Made by a program: the position numbers and the translations under genes
The notes under the pieces: model-generated
What the model was told of the DNA's origin: nothing
Seen by the model: the letters and a program-made list of their open reading frames with translations, nothing else
The model's database searches: none
Assembly: GCF_013608025.1 (NCBI RefSeq)
Contig: NZ_VDLV01000020.1
Span: 216,734-260,204 of the forward strand
Length of the DNA: 43,471 nt
DNA from: Pseudomonas brassicacearum subsp. neoaurantiaca
GTDB lineage: Bacteria > Pseudomonadota > Gammaproteobacteria > Pseudomonadales > Pseudomonadaceae
Direction: 5' to 3'
Shown here: piece after piece, positions 10,468 to 18,617 of the stretch
How positions within the stretch are numbered: the first letter of the stretch is position 1
Layout: each line of letters begins with the position of its first letter

Positions 10468-12243
10468 TTACTCAGCCTTTGGCTGTTCACGCAGGCGGAT
10501 GTGCAACTCGCGCAACGCCTTGGCGTCCACGACGCCAGGCGCCTGGGTCATGACATCGGCCGCGCTCTGGGTTTTCGGGAACGCGATCACTTCGCGGATC
10601 GACTGGGCGCCGGTCATCAGCATCACCAGGCGATCCAGGCCGAAGGCCAGGCCACCGTGGGGCGGAGCACCGTACTTCAGGGCGTCCAGCAGGAAGCCAA
10701 ACTTCTCTTCCTGCTCGGCTTCGCTGATGCCCAGCAGACGGAATACCGCCTGTTGCATTTCCTTGCGGTGGATACGGATCGAACCGCCACCCAGCTCGGT
10801 GCCGTTCAGGACCATGTCATAGGCGCGGGAAAGCGCGCCGGCCGGGTTGGCCTCCAGCTCTTCAGGCGAGCACTTCGGCGCGGTGAACGGGTGGTGCAAC
10901 GCGGAGAAGCTGCCGTCATCGTTTTCTTCGAACATCGGGAAGTCCACGACCCACATCGGCGCCCACTCGCAAGTGAGCAGCTCCAGGTCATGACCGACCT
11001 TGATCCGCAGCGCACCCAAGGCCTCGCTGACGATCTTGGCCTTGTCGGCGCCGAAGAACACGATGTCGCCGTCGACCGCGCCAACACGATCGAGGATCAC
11101 GTTGAGGTTGGCTTCAGGGATATTCTTCACGATCGGCGACTGCAGGCCTTCAACGCCCTTGGCGCGCTCGTTGACCTTGATGTAGGCCAGGCCGCGGGCA
11201 CCGTAGATGCCGACGAACTTGGTGTAATCGTCGATCTTGCTGCGTGGCATGCTCGCACCGCCTGGTACGCGCAGGGCCGCAACGCGGCATTTCGGGTCGT
11301 TGGCAGGACCGCTGAACACCTTGAACTCGACGTCCTTGAGCTGATCGGCCACGTCCACCAGTTCCAACGGGTTACGCAGGTCTGGCTTGTCGGAACCGTA
11401 GCGGCGCATGGCCTCTTCGAAGGTCATGTGCGGGAACTCGCCGAATTCCAGGTCCAGCACTTCCTTGAACAGGTTGCGGATCATGCCTTCGGTCAGGCCC
11501 ATGATGTCTTTTTCGTCGAGGAAGCTGGTCTCGATGTCGATCTGAGTGAACTCAGGTTGACGATCGGCACGCAGGTCTTCGTCGCGGAAGCATTTGGCGA
11601 TCTGGTAGTAGCGATCGAACCCGGCCACCATCAGCAGTTGCTTGAACAGCTGCGGCGACTGCGGCAAAGCGAAGAAACTGCCGGGGTGGGTGCGGCTCGG
11701 CACCAGGTAATCGCGCGCGCCTTCCGGTGTGGCGCGGGTCAGGATCGGCGTCTCGACGTCGAGGAAGCCGTTTTCGTCCAGGTAGCGACGAATGCTGGTG
11801 GTCATGCGCGAACGCAGGCGCAGCTTCTCGGCCATTTCCGGGCGACGCAGGTCGATGAAGCGGTAGCGCAGGCGCGTTTCTTCACCCACGTCGGAGTATT
11901 CGTTGAGCGGGAACGGCGGGGTTTCCGCCTCGTTGAGCACTTCCAGCTCGTAGCCCAGCACTTCGATCATGCCGGACGCCATATTGGCATTGCCAGCGCC
12001 GGCTGGGCGCAGGCGCACCTTACCGGTGATCTTGACGACGTATTCGCTGCGCACGCGGTCGGCGGTGGCGAAGGTTTCAGCGCGGTCCGGATCGAACACC
12101 ACCTGGGCCAGGCCTTCACGATCACGGATATCGAGGAAAATCACCCCGCCATGGTCACGGCGACGATGAACCCATCCGCAAAGAGTAACTTCCTGGCCTT
12201 CCAGGCTTTCGTTCAGTTGGCCGCAATAATGGCTGCGCATCAT
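10468..12243 (-). CDS. aspS: Aspartyl-tRNA synthetase, probably the Asp/Asn type
   Basis: This enzyme charges tRNA-Asp with aspartate. Pseudomonas versions are known to be non-discriminating and also charge tRNA-Asn, the product then being amidated by GatCAB. The 591-residue product has the N-terminal OB anticodon-binding domain ([20 protein letters not shown]), class II motif 2 (FRDEDLR followed by PEFTQ), a GAD insertion domain in the middle (about residues 290-420), and motif 3 ([16 protein letters not shown]). The first of two adjacent ATG codons is at 12243 and the second at 12240. Length matches the bacterial type. Confidence 0.96.
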   Translation of the reverse strand: MMRSHYCGQLNESLEGQEVTLCGWVHRRRDHGGVIFLDIRDREGLAQVVFDPDRAETFATADRVRSEYVVKITGKVRLRPAGAGNANMASGMIEVLGYELEVLNEAETPPFPLNEYSDVGEETRLRYRFIDLRRPEMAEKLRLRSRMTTSIRRYLDENGFLDVETPILTRATPEGARDYLVPSRTHPGSFFALPQSPQLFKQLLMVAGFDRYYQIAKCFRDEDLRADRQPEFTQIDIETSFLDEKDIMGLTEGMIRNLFKEVLDLEFGEFPHMTFEEAMRRYGSDKPDLRNPLELVDVADQLKDVEFKVFSGPANDPKCRVAALRVPGGASMPRSKIDDYTKFVGIYGARGLAYIKVNERAKGVEGLQSPIVKNIPEANLNVILDRVGAVDGDIVFFGADKAKIVSEALGALRIKVGHDLELLTCEWAPMWVVDFPMFEENDDGSFSALHHPFTAPKCSPEELEANPAGALSRAYDMVLNGTELGGGSIRIHRKEMQQAVFRLLGISEAEQEEKFGFLLDALKYGAPPHGGLAFGLDRLVMLMTGAQSIREVIAFPKTQSAADVMTQAPGVVDAKALRELHIRLREQPKAE

Positions 12244-12318
12244 GGTAGTGGTTTCACTTCTCGTAATTCGACATTCGGTTGGAGGCCCTGCCCGTGCAAG
12301 AACTCGCGCGTATTCAAC

Positions 12319-12540
12319 TCAATCAGCCTTGTCGCCACCGGCCAGGTTTTTCTTGGCGCCGGTCTTGAAGTCGGTTTCATACCAGCCCGTGCCACCGAGG
12401 CGGAAACCAGGCATGGACAGCATCTTTTTCAGTTCTGGTGCCTGGCAGGCAGGGCAGTCGACCAGCGGTGCCGCGCTGATCTTTTGAATGGCTTCCATCT
12501 GATGACCACAGGAAGCACATTGATAGTCGTACATCGGCAT
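12319..12540 (-). CDS. FmdB-family zinc ribbon protein
   Basis: This 73-residue protein begins MPMYDYQCASCGHQMEAIQK and carries two CXXC pairs (Cys8/Cys11 and Cys29/Cys32), the zinc ribbon that defines the FmdB/CxxC_CXXC_SSSS family. The C-terminal half (PGFRLGGTGWYETDFKTG) is also typical. The role is unknown. The name comes from a putative regulator of formamidase. It lies 75 bases upstream of aspS on the same strand, a conserved pairing in gamma-proteobacteria. The frame is open far upstream, but family similarity starts only at 12540. Confidence 0.88.
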   Translation of the reverse strand: MPMYDYQCASCGHQMEAIQKISAAPLVDCPACQAPELKKMLSMPGFRLGGTGWYETDFKTGAKKNLAGGDKAD

Positions 12541-12665
12541 GGGGGTTGTCTCGGCGATCAGGTTACTCGCGCAAAAGCGGGGCTTTGCGGCAAAGAGCGG
12601 GATTATATCCATTAAATGCAGCCTGTGCAGCCGTAAGACCGCACAGTCATTGCCGATAATATCGT

Positions 12666-13010
12666 TCACCCAAGGCCGGCATGACCCGGGTGCATTTCCT
12701 TCAGGCTGTGAACCACGCAGACAACACGCACCAGCCCGCTGAAATTGCGCACGCCGCCATGGCGCAGGTGTACCTCCCGGTCCACATGGGACAACAAGGT
12801 GCTGATGGAGCAACTGTTGAGGTGCGCCATGTCGCTGAGAATATCCCAATAGACCTGCTCCAGCCGCAGGCAGGTGGCGAACCCATTGAGCCGGACAGAG
12901 CGGGCCAGGGGCCGGGCCAGTTGCATATCGAAACCGCTGACGAACGGGTCGATGTGGATAGACTGCAAGCGTCCACGCCCATCTTCCCGGGGTTCTTTTC
13001 CTTGAATCAT
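12666..13010 (-). CDS. Ribbon-helix-helix domain protein
   Basis: The product is 114 residues from the ATG at 13010, chosen because AAAGGAG lies 9-15 bases upstream. The frame is open to 13079 without a comparable ribosome binding site. The central part (ARSVRLNGFATCLRLEQVYW, then DILSDMAHLNSCSISTLLSH) has the strand-helix-helix layout of the RHH_4 / COG4321 family, small proteins predicted to bind DNA as dimers. The target is unknown. It sits between fmdB and the dps-like gene on the same strand. The family call comes from motif recognition, not a profile search. Confidence 0.75.
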   Translation of the reverse strand: MIQGKEPREDGRGRLQSIHIDPFVSGFDMQLARPLARSVRLNGFATCLRLEQVYWDILSDMAHLNSCSISTLLSHVDREVHLRHGGVRNFSGLVRVVCVVHSLKEMHPGHAGLG

Positions 13011-13215
13011 ACCGTTGACACTCCTTTGCCATACGAGCCTCAGTCGGAACAACCGATCTGTGGCTCTATGGAAGCTCAACGGGATCGCCAGTTCCAGATG
13101 ACTTTTTGACCATCAACGTAGGACAAGCCAACAGAAGACTGGCGACAAATTACACAGCCCTGGAACCTGGCGTCAGGCGATGATGCCAACGGCAACACCA
13201 CCGCCTGGGCGTGAC

Positions 13216-13689
13216 TTACTTATCCTCCAGTAACGAACGCAGCATCCAGGCGGTTTTTTCATGGACCTGCATGCGCTGGGTCAGCAGGTCGGCGGTGGGT
13301 TCGTCGCTGACCCTGTCCAATAAAGGAAAGATGCCACGGGCCGTGCGAGTCACCGCTTCCTGCCCTTCGACCAATTGCCGGATCATGTCCTCGGCGCCAG
13401 GCACACCCTCTTCTTCCTTTATGGACGACAAACGCGCATATACCGAATAAGCACCCGGCGCCGGGAAACCGAGCGCACGGATTCGCTCGGCGATCAGGTC
13501 AACCGCCAGCGCCAGCTCGTTGTATTGCTCCTCGAACATCAGGTGCAGCGTCCGGAACATCGGACCTGTAACGTTCCAGTGGAAATTATGCGTCTTGAGG
13601 TACAGCACATAGGTGTCCGACAACAACCGCGAAAGCCCGTCGACGATGGACTTGCGGTCTTCTTCGCTGATACCGATATCAATGGCCAT
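13216..13689 (-). CDS. Dps-like ferritin (DNA protection / iron storage)
   Basis: Dps proteins form 12-subunit shells that oxidise and store iron with hydrogen peroxide and may coat DNA. This 157-residue protein has the inter-subunit ferroxidase signature: [12 protein letters not shown], then [13 protein letters not shown], then [12 protein letters not shown]. The Asp of the canonical LH(E)LFDEQY element is Glu here. The AGGAG ribosome binding site is about ten bases before the ATG. From memory P. aeruginosa has an orthologous Dps-like gene at the same place near aspS. Paralogues exist in the genus, so I do not assign the symbol dps. Confidence 0.9.
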   Translation of the reverse strand: MAIDIGISEEDRKSIVDGLSRLLSDTYVLYLKTHNFHWNVTGPMFRTLHLMFEEQYNELALAVDLIAERIRALGFPAPGAYSVYARLSSIKEEEGVPGAEDMIRQLVEGQEAVTRTARGIFPLLDRVSDEPTADLLTQRMQVHEKTAWMLRSLLEDK

Positions 13690-14082
13690 GTGGGTTGATC
13701 TCCTGACGTGATGGATTCGACAGCGGTCATTTCACTCTAGCGTGTGTCGCCGCCTGAGGCCTGCGACAAATCGCCAGCCGTCCTGAACCGACAAGCCGCG
13801 ACGGCGAGCGGTTCCGGAAAACCTGAAATCGAATCCTCATTCGCCTGGCATCTTCAGGGGCCAGCACCCGCTCCGCCGACGAACAGCGTCCCGCCCGCCA
13901 GCAACACGTTTGAGAAGGCCCCGGCTTTGCTGTTAAATAGGCAGTGTGTCGCTACGCCTATTTTTCCGGGCGGCGCGCATAGGCTGATTCGGGTACGTAT
14001 TACTACGCCTCTCATTGTTCTGGAGCGAACCGCCCCCGATCAGCTCTTCCTTGTGATCTGTCTTAACCGTGAGCCAATCAAA
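13690..14082 (+). other. 393-base intergenic region and long leader of the cold-shock-domain gene
   Basis: This is the divergent space between the dps-like gene and the membrane cold-shock gene. I see no convincing gene in it. The plus-strand frame upstream of 14083 is open but its translation resembles nothing and has no good start. The main structure is the hairpin at 13935-13965. A long structured 5' leader would be in keeping with cold-shock genes. Confidence 0.5.
13935..13965 (+). promoter_or_regulatory. hairpin with T-run in the cold-shock gene leader
   Basis: AAATAGGC (13935-13942) and GCCTATTT (13956-13963) form a perfect eight-base stem around a 13-base loop, and the right arm runs into five T. 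It lies about 120 bases before the start codon. It could be a transcription attenuator, a terminator for a short upstream transcript, or a temperature-responsive leader element. Nothing in the sequence decides between these. Confidence 0.45.
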
Positions 14083-14688
14083 ATGTTGAAAATCGTCCAC
14101 TTGCTAATGGGCGCAGCTGCCCTGCTGCTGTCCTTCATCCCTAGCCTGGGTTCCGAAGCCACACCTTACCTGCAACATCCCGACGCGCTTTACCTGGCCT
14201 TTTTCGGCCTGCTCAACCTGACACTGGCACCCGTCATCCCTTACTGGAACAAAGGTCCACGTCATCAACTGCAAAACCTTGTCAGTGCCCTGCTGGTGCT
14301 GGCCGTTGCCTTGCAAACCCTGACCCTGCTGGCGCCCATGCCGGAAATCGGCGGCCAACCCGCCATCCTGTCCAGCCTGGCTGCGGCATTGCTCGCCGTA
14401 CTGCTGCATTTGGCCGTCAGCTTCTACAAGAAGTCGTCGCCGTCCGCCGCACCGCAGAACTACGACATGTCCAACCGTGATACCGGCACCGTGAAGTGGT
14501 TCAACACGTCCAAGGGGTTCGGTTTCATCTCCCGTGATTCCGGCGATGACATCTTTGTGCATTTCCGGGCCATTCGTGGCGAAGGCCATCGCGTCCTGGT
14601 CGAGGGCCAGCGCGTGGAGTTCTCCGTCATGCATCGCGACAAGGGCCTGCAAGCCGAAGACGTGATCGCCGCGCTGCCGCGCCGCTGA
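14083..14688 (+). CDS. Membrane-anchored cold-shock-domain protein
   Basis: The product has 201 residues. The N-terminal half holds three or four hydrophobic segments: [54 protein letters not shown] and [18 protein letters not shown]. The C-terminal 70 residues, after a Lys/Ser/Pro linker, are a full CspA-type domain with both RNA-binding motifs (KGFGFI and DIFVHF). The domain would face the cytosol if the last helix ends inside. An ATG at 14467 ([13 protein letters not shown]) looks like a standalone Csp start but has no ribosome binding site. A gene of this type occurs at the same place in P. aeruginosa, from memory. Function unknown. Confidence 0.88.
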   Translation: MLKIVHLLMGAAALLLSFIPSLGSEATPYLQHPDALYLAFFGLLNLTLAPVIPYWNKGPRHQLQNLVSALLVLAVALQTLTLLAPMPEIGGQPAILSSLAAALLAVLLHLAVSFYKKSSPSAAPQNYDMSNRDTGTVKWFNTSKGFGFISRDSGDDIFVHFRAIRGEGHRVLVEGQRVEFSVMHRDKGLQAEDVIAALPRR

Positions 14689-14697
14689 TCCAGGTGT

Positions 14698-14737
14698 AAA
14701 AAAACCGCGATGCAGCCTGGCTGCTCGCGGTTTTTTT
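14698..14737. terminator. bidirectional intrinsic terminator between the cold-shock gene and slyX
   Basis: AAACCGCGA (14702-14710) pairs with TCGCGGTTT (14725-14733), with an inner GCAGCC/GGCTGC stem. Seven A precede the stem and seven T follow it, so it can end the plus-strand cold-shock transcript and the minus-strand HIT-slyX transcript. Confidence 0.92.
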
Positions 14738-14757
14738 GTGCCCGTCGTTCGGGCTCG

Positions 14758-14964
14758 TCAGTAGTGGGGAGGCGGCGCTTCTTCTTCGAAAGATTCGAAC
14801 TGCCCAACCATTTCCTCCTGGCGCTTGAGCAGCGCCGCCATCTGCAGCTGCAGACGCTCGACGACTCGCTGTTGCGCCACCAACACGTCGTTCAACGCCT
14901 GGATGGTGTCGTCCTGGAATGCCAGGCGGCTCTCAAGGTCGGTTACACGCTCTTCAAGATTCAT
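14758..14964 (-). CDS. slyX: SlyX family protein
   Basis: SlyX is a small coiled-coil protein of unknown biochemical role, named from the E. coli lysis phenotype locus. The 68 residues are almost entirely heptad-patterned helix ([39 protein letters not shown]) and end in the typical PPPHY tail. It starts three bases after the HIT gene stop, forming a two-gene operon that ends at the bidirectional terminator. Confidence 0.92.
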   Translation of the reverse strand: MNLEERVTDLESRLAFQDDTIQALNDVLVAQQRVVERLQLQMAALLKRQEEMVGQFESFEEEAPPPHY

Positions 14965-14967
14965 GGT

Positions 14968-15393
14968 TCAGCCCTCCAGGAACTTGAAATCATCGGTCAG
15001 GACCGCTCGCAAGCGTTCACGAATGACATTCACCTGCTCGGCACTATAAGGCTGTGCCGGATGCTTGCCCCACACCGGCGCCGGCCAGGCGGCATCGTCC
15101 CGCTTGCGCACGATTACATGCATGTGCAATTGACTGACAACGTTACCCAAGGTTGCAACGTTCAGTTTATCGGCGTCGAACGAGTCCTTGAGCGTCTCGG
15201 CCAGCGCCGTGGTTTCTTTCCACAGTTGCTGTTGATCAGCGTCATCCAATTGAAACAATTCACTGATATCGTCCCGCCGCGGCACGAGGATGAACCATGG
15301 GTAGTTCGAGTCGTTGGACAAGAGCAACCGGCAAAGCGGGAAATCGCCGATGGGCAATGTGTCTTGTTGCAATCGTGGATCTAAGGCAAACAC
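14968..15393 (-). CDS. HIT domain nucleotide hydrolase-like protein
   Basis: HIT proteins hydrolyse or transfer nucleotides from substrates such as Ap4A or aminoacyl/sugar nucleotides. The 141-residue product has the fold's N-terminal NDSNYPWFILVPRR element and the triad region QLHMHVIVR. The first His of the usual HxHxH is Gln, whereas the middle His (the nucleophile) and the third are kept. This variant is seen in a known proteobacterial subgroup. The start is GTG at 15393 with GAGGAG eight bases upstream. The substrate cannot be told from sequence. Confidence 0.9.
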   Translation of the reverse strand: MFALDPRLQQDTLPIGDFPLCRLLLSNDSNYPWFILVPRRDDISELFQLDDADQQQLWKETTALAETLKDSFDADKLNVATLGNVVSQLHMHVIVRKRDDAAWPAPVWGKHPAQPYSAEQVNVIRERLRAVLTDDFKFLEG

Positions 15394-15902
15394 CGCGCGT
15401 ACTCCTCACTCATTGATGATTGTGCCGATTTGGCAGCCCACTGGCCTGCCTTGGGGCATATGAGCCCAGCATACCCGTGAACGACGGAACCTTCACTGCG
15501 CACCGCCCCTGCGCACCAATGCCGTGCGCCGAGCGCCGTAAAAGCGCATTAAGCGTTGAGCAGGTGTAAGGACTGTCCGCTTTTCGTACAGCTTGAAGAT
15601 TTTTTGCACCAAAACAGCACAATGCAGCTACGCTCACTGCTCGTGACATCCGCGTTTTACCCACTGACGGGGTGAACCGGTAACGTTTTTGGTTGTCGCG
15701 CGAGCTCCAACGGCTTCAAACATGACAGCTGCCTGACAGTCAACCCCATTTAAAACAAGGCCTTTGGAGCCCGGTTTCATGAGGTTTCACCGCAACCGCA
15801 GCTAAATTGTGAAAAAAATGTCAACGAAATCCGGGTTTGTGCATGCTTGTTGCATTCATGCCCATATCGTCTACAGGAGCCGCCGGAAGCGGAACCTGCA
15901 GG

Positions 15903-15935
15903 CCTGAGAATTAAAGTGGCAAGGCTGCCCTCAGG
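15903..15935 (+). promoter_or_regulatory. two-part hairpin in the oprD upstream region
   Basis: CCTGAG (15903-15908) pairs with CTCAGG (15930-15935), and inside it GGCA (15918-15921) pairs directly with TGCC (15926-15929) next to the outer right arm, leaving a nine-base bulge on the left. It lacks a T-run. It could be part of a regulatory leader or a small RNA. This is inference only. Confidence 0.35.
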
Positions 15936-16114
15936 AGCTACAAGGTTGGACTTACGGACTCTTTACACCGAAGCGTGCAATCAAAGAACAACTTGAAGTT
16001 GTCATTCCGCACACCTCGGATCAGCTGAAATGCGACATGGATCGAGCCATTGGCGACATGGTCGTAAAGAAGCTGGAAGGATGAATGGGCAAGTATCGCC
16101 AAAGAATGTCGACG

Positions 16115-16123
16115 TGATATAAG
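16115..16123 (+). promoter_or_regulatory. candidate extended -10 promoter for oprD
   Basis: TG-A-TATAAG matches an extended -10 element. No good -35 box lies 17 bases upstream, as is common for extended -10 promoters. It would give a leader of about 80 bases before the oprD start codon. Confidence 0.35.
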
Positions 16124-16209
16124 TTTGCGCCGACACAAAAAGAAAGAGCCGCCCAGATAATAAAACAGGTGGGACGGCAGTACTCTTAAAACCAAAGGAG
16201 CAAATCACG

Positions 16210-17538
16210 ATGCGCGTGATGAAGTGGAGCATGATCGCACTGGCCGTTGCTGCAGCAGCCAGTACTCAAATGGCCTCGGCCGCACCTTTCGTAAGTGACC
16301 AGTCTGAAGCCAAGGGCTTCGTTGAAGACGCCAGCGCCAAACTGTTGCTGCGCAACTACTACTTCAACCGTGACCGCAAAGATGGCGCTACTGACCAGAA
16401 AGACTGGACTCAGGGCATCTGGGGCAACTTCAACTCCGGTTACACCCAAGGCACCGTAGGCGTCGGTATTGATGCATTCGGTTACCTGGCCGTGAAACTG
16501 GACGGCGGCGACGGCACTGGCGGCACCGGCAACATGAGCCGCGACGCTGATGGCGACGTCAACGACAGCCAAGGCAAAGCCGGCGCAGCGGTCAAATTCC
16601 GCGTCTCCAAGACCGAGCTGAAAATCGGCGACCAACAGCCAAGCACTGCTCCAGTGTTCGCTGTCGGTGGTTCCCGCGTCCTGCCTCAAACTGCCAGCGG
16701 TTTCCAACTGCAGAGCAGCGAAGTCAAAGACCTCGACCTCGAAGCCGGTCACTTCTACTCGGCGACCAGCCAGGACCGCAACGCCCGTGACGGCGGCCTG
16801 TTCGCAACCTACGCTGGCGTAGAAGCCAACTCCATCGATTACGCTGGCGGTAAGTACTCCTTCACCGAAAACCTGAGCGCATCGATCTACGGCGCCCAGC
16901 TGGAAGACATCTGGAACCAGTACTACGGCAACCTGAACTACACCATCCCAATGGGTGGCGATCAGTCGCTGAACCTGGACGGTAACATCTACCGCACCAC
17001 CGACACTGGCAGCTCCAAGGCCGGTGACATCAGCAACACCGCGTTCTCCCTGGCAGCCGCTTTCTCCTTCCTGAAAGCGCACACCGTCACCGTAGCCTTC
17101 CAGAAGGTCAACGGCGATACGCCTTTCGACTACATCGGCGTGGGCAAGAACAACCGTGGCGGCGACTCGATCTTCCTCGCCAACTCCATCCAGTACTCTG
17201 ACTTCAACGCGCCTGGCGAGAAATCTGCCCAGATTCGTTACGACATCAAGATGGCTGAGTACGGCGTTCCTGGTCTGAGCTTCATGACTCGCTACGTCAA
17301 AGGTTGGGACATCGATGGCACCAACACCCCAACAGGCAGCCCTTACGCTGGTCTGTACGGTGACAACGGTAAGCACAACGAAACCAACTTCGAAGCCAAG
17401 TACGTTGTTCAGTCTGGCCCGGCCAAGGATCTTTCCTTCCGTGTTCGTCAAGCCTGGCACTACGCTAACGCTGACGAAGGCGAAGGCGATATCAAAGAGT
17501 TCCGCCTGATCGTCGACTACCCGATTTCGGTTCTGTAA
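16210..17538 (+). CDS. oprD: Outer membrane porin OprD
   Basis: OprD-family porins are 18-stranded outer-membrane barrels taking up basic amino acids and small peptides, and in P. aeruginosa also carbapenems. The 442-residue product has a signal peptide of about 24 residues (ending MASA) and alternating barrel-strand sequence throughout. Segments such as FVSDQSEAKGF, LLLRNYYFNRD, DPFDYIG-like TPFDYIGVG, GGDSIFLANS and the C-terminal FRLIVDYPISVL closely match P. aeruginosa OprD as I remember it. The MRVMKW start mirrors that protein, and AAAGGAG lies 9-15 bases before the ATG. Its place beside the HIT gene matches the oprD locus. Confidence 0.9.
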   Translation: MRVMKWSMIALAVAAAASTQMASAAPFVSDQSEAKGFVEDASAKLLLRNYYFNRDRKDGATDQKDWTQGIWGNFNSGYTQGTVGVGIDAFGYLAVKLDGGDGTGGTGNMSRDADGDVNDSQGKAGAAVKFRVSKTELKIGDQQPSTAPVFAVGGSRVLPQTASGFQLQSSEVKDLDLEAGHFYSATSQDRNARDGGLFATYAGVEANSIDYAGGKYSFTENLSASIYGAQLEDIWNQYYGNLNYTIPMGGDQSLNLDGNIYRTTDTGSSKAGDISNTAFSLAAAFSFLKAHTVTVAFQKVNGDTPFDYIGVGKNNRGGDSIFLANSIQYSDFNAPGEKSAQIRYDIKMAEYGVPGLSFMTRYVKGWDIDGTNTPTGSPYAGLYGDNGKHNETNFEAKYVVQSGPAKDLSFRVRQAWHYANADEGEGDIKEFRLIVDYPISVL

Positions 17539-17564
17539 TTGCCGAAAGTCTGTTCGCGGTAATC

Positions 17565-17597
17565 AAAAAAAGGCCCATCTTCGGATGGGCCTTTTTT
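17565..17597. terminator. bidirectional intrinsic terminator between oprD and mscS
   Basis: AGGCCCATC (17571-17579) pairs with GATGGGCCT (17584-17592) around a TTCG loop, with seven A before and six T after. It ends both oprD (plus) and mscS (minus). It also marks the join of two gene blocks that are separate in P. aeruginosa. Confidence 0.92.
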
Positions 17598-17632
17598 CAT
17601 TGCACTGAAACTTGACCAAACGGTCGACTACT

Positions 17633-18475
17633 TCAGGCCGTTGGCGATTCTTGAACTACCCGAATCACGCGTTGCGGAAACGGAATATCAATACCCGACT
17701 CCTTCAAGCGATCCCGTGCATGCTCATTGAGCATGAACATCACGGCCCAGTAATCCGCCGTCTTCACCCAGATACGCAGCGACACCGTGATCGAGCTATC
17801 GCCCAAAGTCGAAATCACCGCTTCAGGCGCAGGATCAGCCAATACGCGCTCGTCCTTGGCCAACGCCAGCAACACTTCCCGGGCCTTTTGCAGATCAGCC
17901 TGGTAATCCACGCCCACGTCGAACACTACTTTGCGGGTTGGCTGGCGGTTGGTGTTGGTGATGATGCCGTTCGACAGGTTGCCGTTGGGCACGATGACGG
18001 TCTTGTTGTCACCGGTACGAATCACGGTGTGGAAGATCTGGATGCTGTCGACCGTACCTGCCACGCCTTGGGCTTCGATCCAGTCACCGATGCGAAACGG
18101 ACGGAACAGCAGGATCAGCACGCCACCGGCGAAATTCGCCAGGCTGCCCTGCAAAGCCAGGCCAATCGCCAAGCCTGCCGCACCGATGGCTGCGACGAAC
18201 GAGGTGGTTTCGATGCCAATCATCGACGCGACGCTGACGATCAGCAGAATCTTCAGAATGATGTTTGCCAGGGTACTGATGAACCCTTGCAGCGCGAGGT
18301 CAGCGTTACGCAGGGCGAGCAGCGCCCCGAGCTTCTGCGTCACCTTGTTGATCAGCCACCAGCCAATGACCAGAGTGACGAGCGCCAGCAGCACCCGGCT
18401 GCCGTATTCCATGATCATTGGGATCCAGGCCTGGGAAGCCTTGACCAGGTGGTCCACTTCAGCGTTCAAGTCCAT
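17633..18475 (-). CDS. mscS: Small-conductance mechanosensitive channel MscS
   Basis: MscS heptamers open under membrane tension to release solutes on osmotic downshock. The 280-residue product has three N-terminal membrane helices: VLLALVTLVIGWWL, a second near residues 65-90, and the Gly/Ala-rich pore helix AAIGAAGLAIGLALQGSLANF. These are followed by the MscS beta domain (FRIGDWIEAQGVAGTVDSIQ, VPNGNLSNGII) and the alpha/beta cage. I start at the ATG at 18475 (MDLNAEVDHLV) because the upstream frame runs into a REP element. Length is close to E. coli MscS. Confidence 0.93.
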   Translation of the reverse strand: MDLNAEVDHLVKASQAWIPMIMEYGSRVLLALVTLVIGWWLINKVTQKLGALLALRNADLALQGFISTLANIILKILLIVSVASMIGIETTSFVAAIGAAGLAIGLALQGSLANFAGGVLILLFRPFRIGDWIEAQGVAGTVDSIQIFHTVIRTGDNKTVIVPNGNLSNGIITNTNRQPTRKVVFDVGVDYQADLQKAREVLLALAKDERVLADPAPEAVISTLGDSSITVSLRIWVKTADYWAVMFMLNEHARDRLKESGIDIPFPQRVIRVVQESPTA

Positions 18476-18506
18476 CGTATTCTCCTTGTTTCCGTTGCAC
18501 GCAATT

Positions 18507-18594
18507 GTGGCGAGGGAGCTTGCTCCCGCTTGGGGGCGCAGCACCCACCAAAGGGGCCGCTACGCAGCCCAGCGGGAGCAAGCTCCCTCGCCAC
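18507..18594. repeat. REP doublet (REPIN), GTGGCGAGGGAG family
   Basis: The left arm starts GTGGCGAGGGAGCTTGCTCC at 18507, and its inverted copy ends at 18594 after a GC-rich centre with a second small inverted repeat. It lies between yajQ and mscS, both on the minus strand, 32 bases upstream of the mscS start. Confidence 0.9.
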
Positions 18595-18617
18595 AGTGTT
18601 TCCCTATAACTGAGGGC

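Larger units (their letters stand above)
15394..16209. other. 816-base intergenic region upstream of oprD
   Basis: No convincing gene. The part next to the HIT gene holds that gene's promoter area. The plus-strand part from about 15870 reads like a structured leader for oprD: a hairpin at 15903-15935, an extended -10 at 16115-16123, an A-rich AANAANAA motif at 16137-16144 (the type bound by Hfq/Crc in pseudomonads), and the AAAGGAG ribosome binding site. A 58-codon stretch without stops (15908-16084) lacks an early start codon and I do not call it a gene. Confidence 0.5.

Noticed and set aside
13744..14082. An N-terminal extension of the membrane cold-shock protein
   Set aside because: The open frame lacks hydrophobic or domain features and a ribosome binding site, while the membrane segment begins right after the ATG at 14083.
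14467..14688. A separate standalone cold-shock gene
   Set aside because: The internal ATG has no ribosome binding site, and the frame continues unbroken from the membrane segments. A short form is possible but not supported here.
15908..16084. A 58-codon stretch without stops upstream of oprD that reads like a short protein
   Set aside because: It has no start codon until position 16037, no ribosome binding site and mixed codon use. A run of this length is not rare by chance. I keep it only as part of the oprD leader observation.
15938..16195. An 85-codon minus-strand frame in the same region
   Set aside because: It is Cys/Ser/Leu-rich with poor codon use and no ribosome binding site, and it would overlap the oprD leader.
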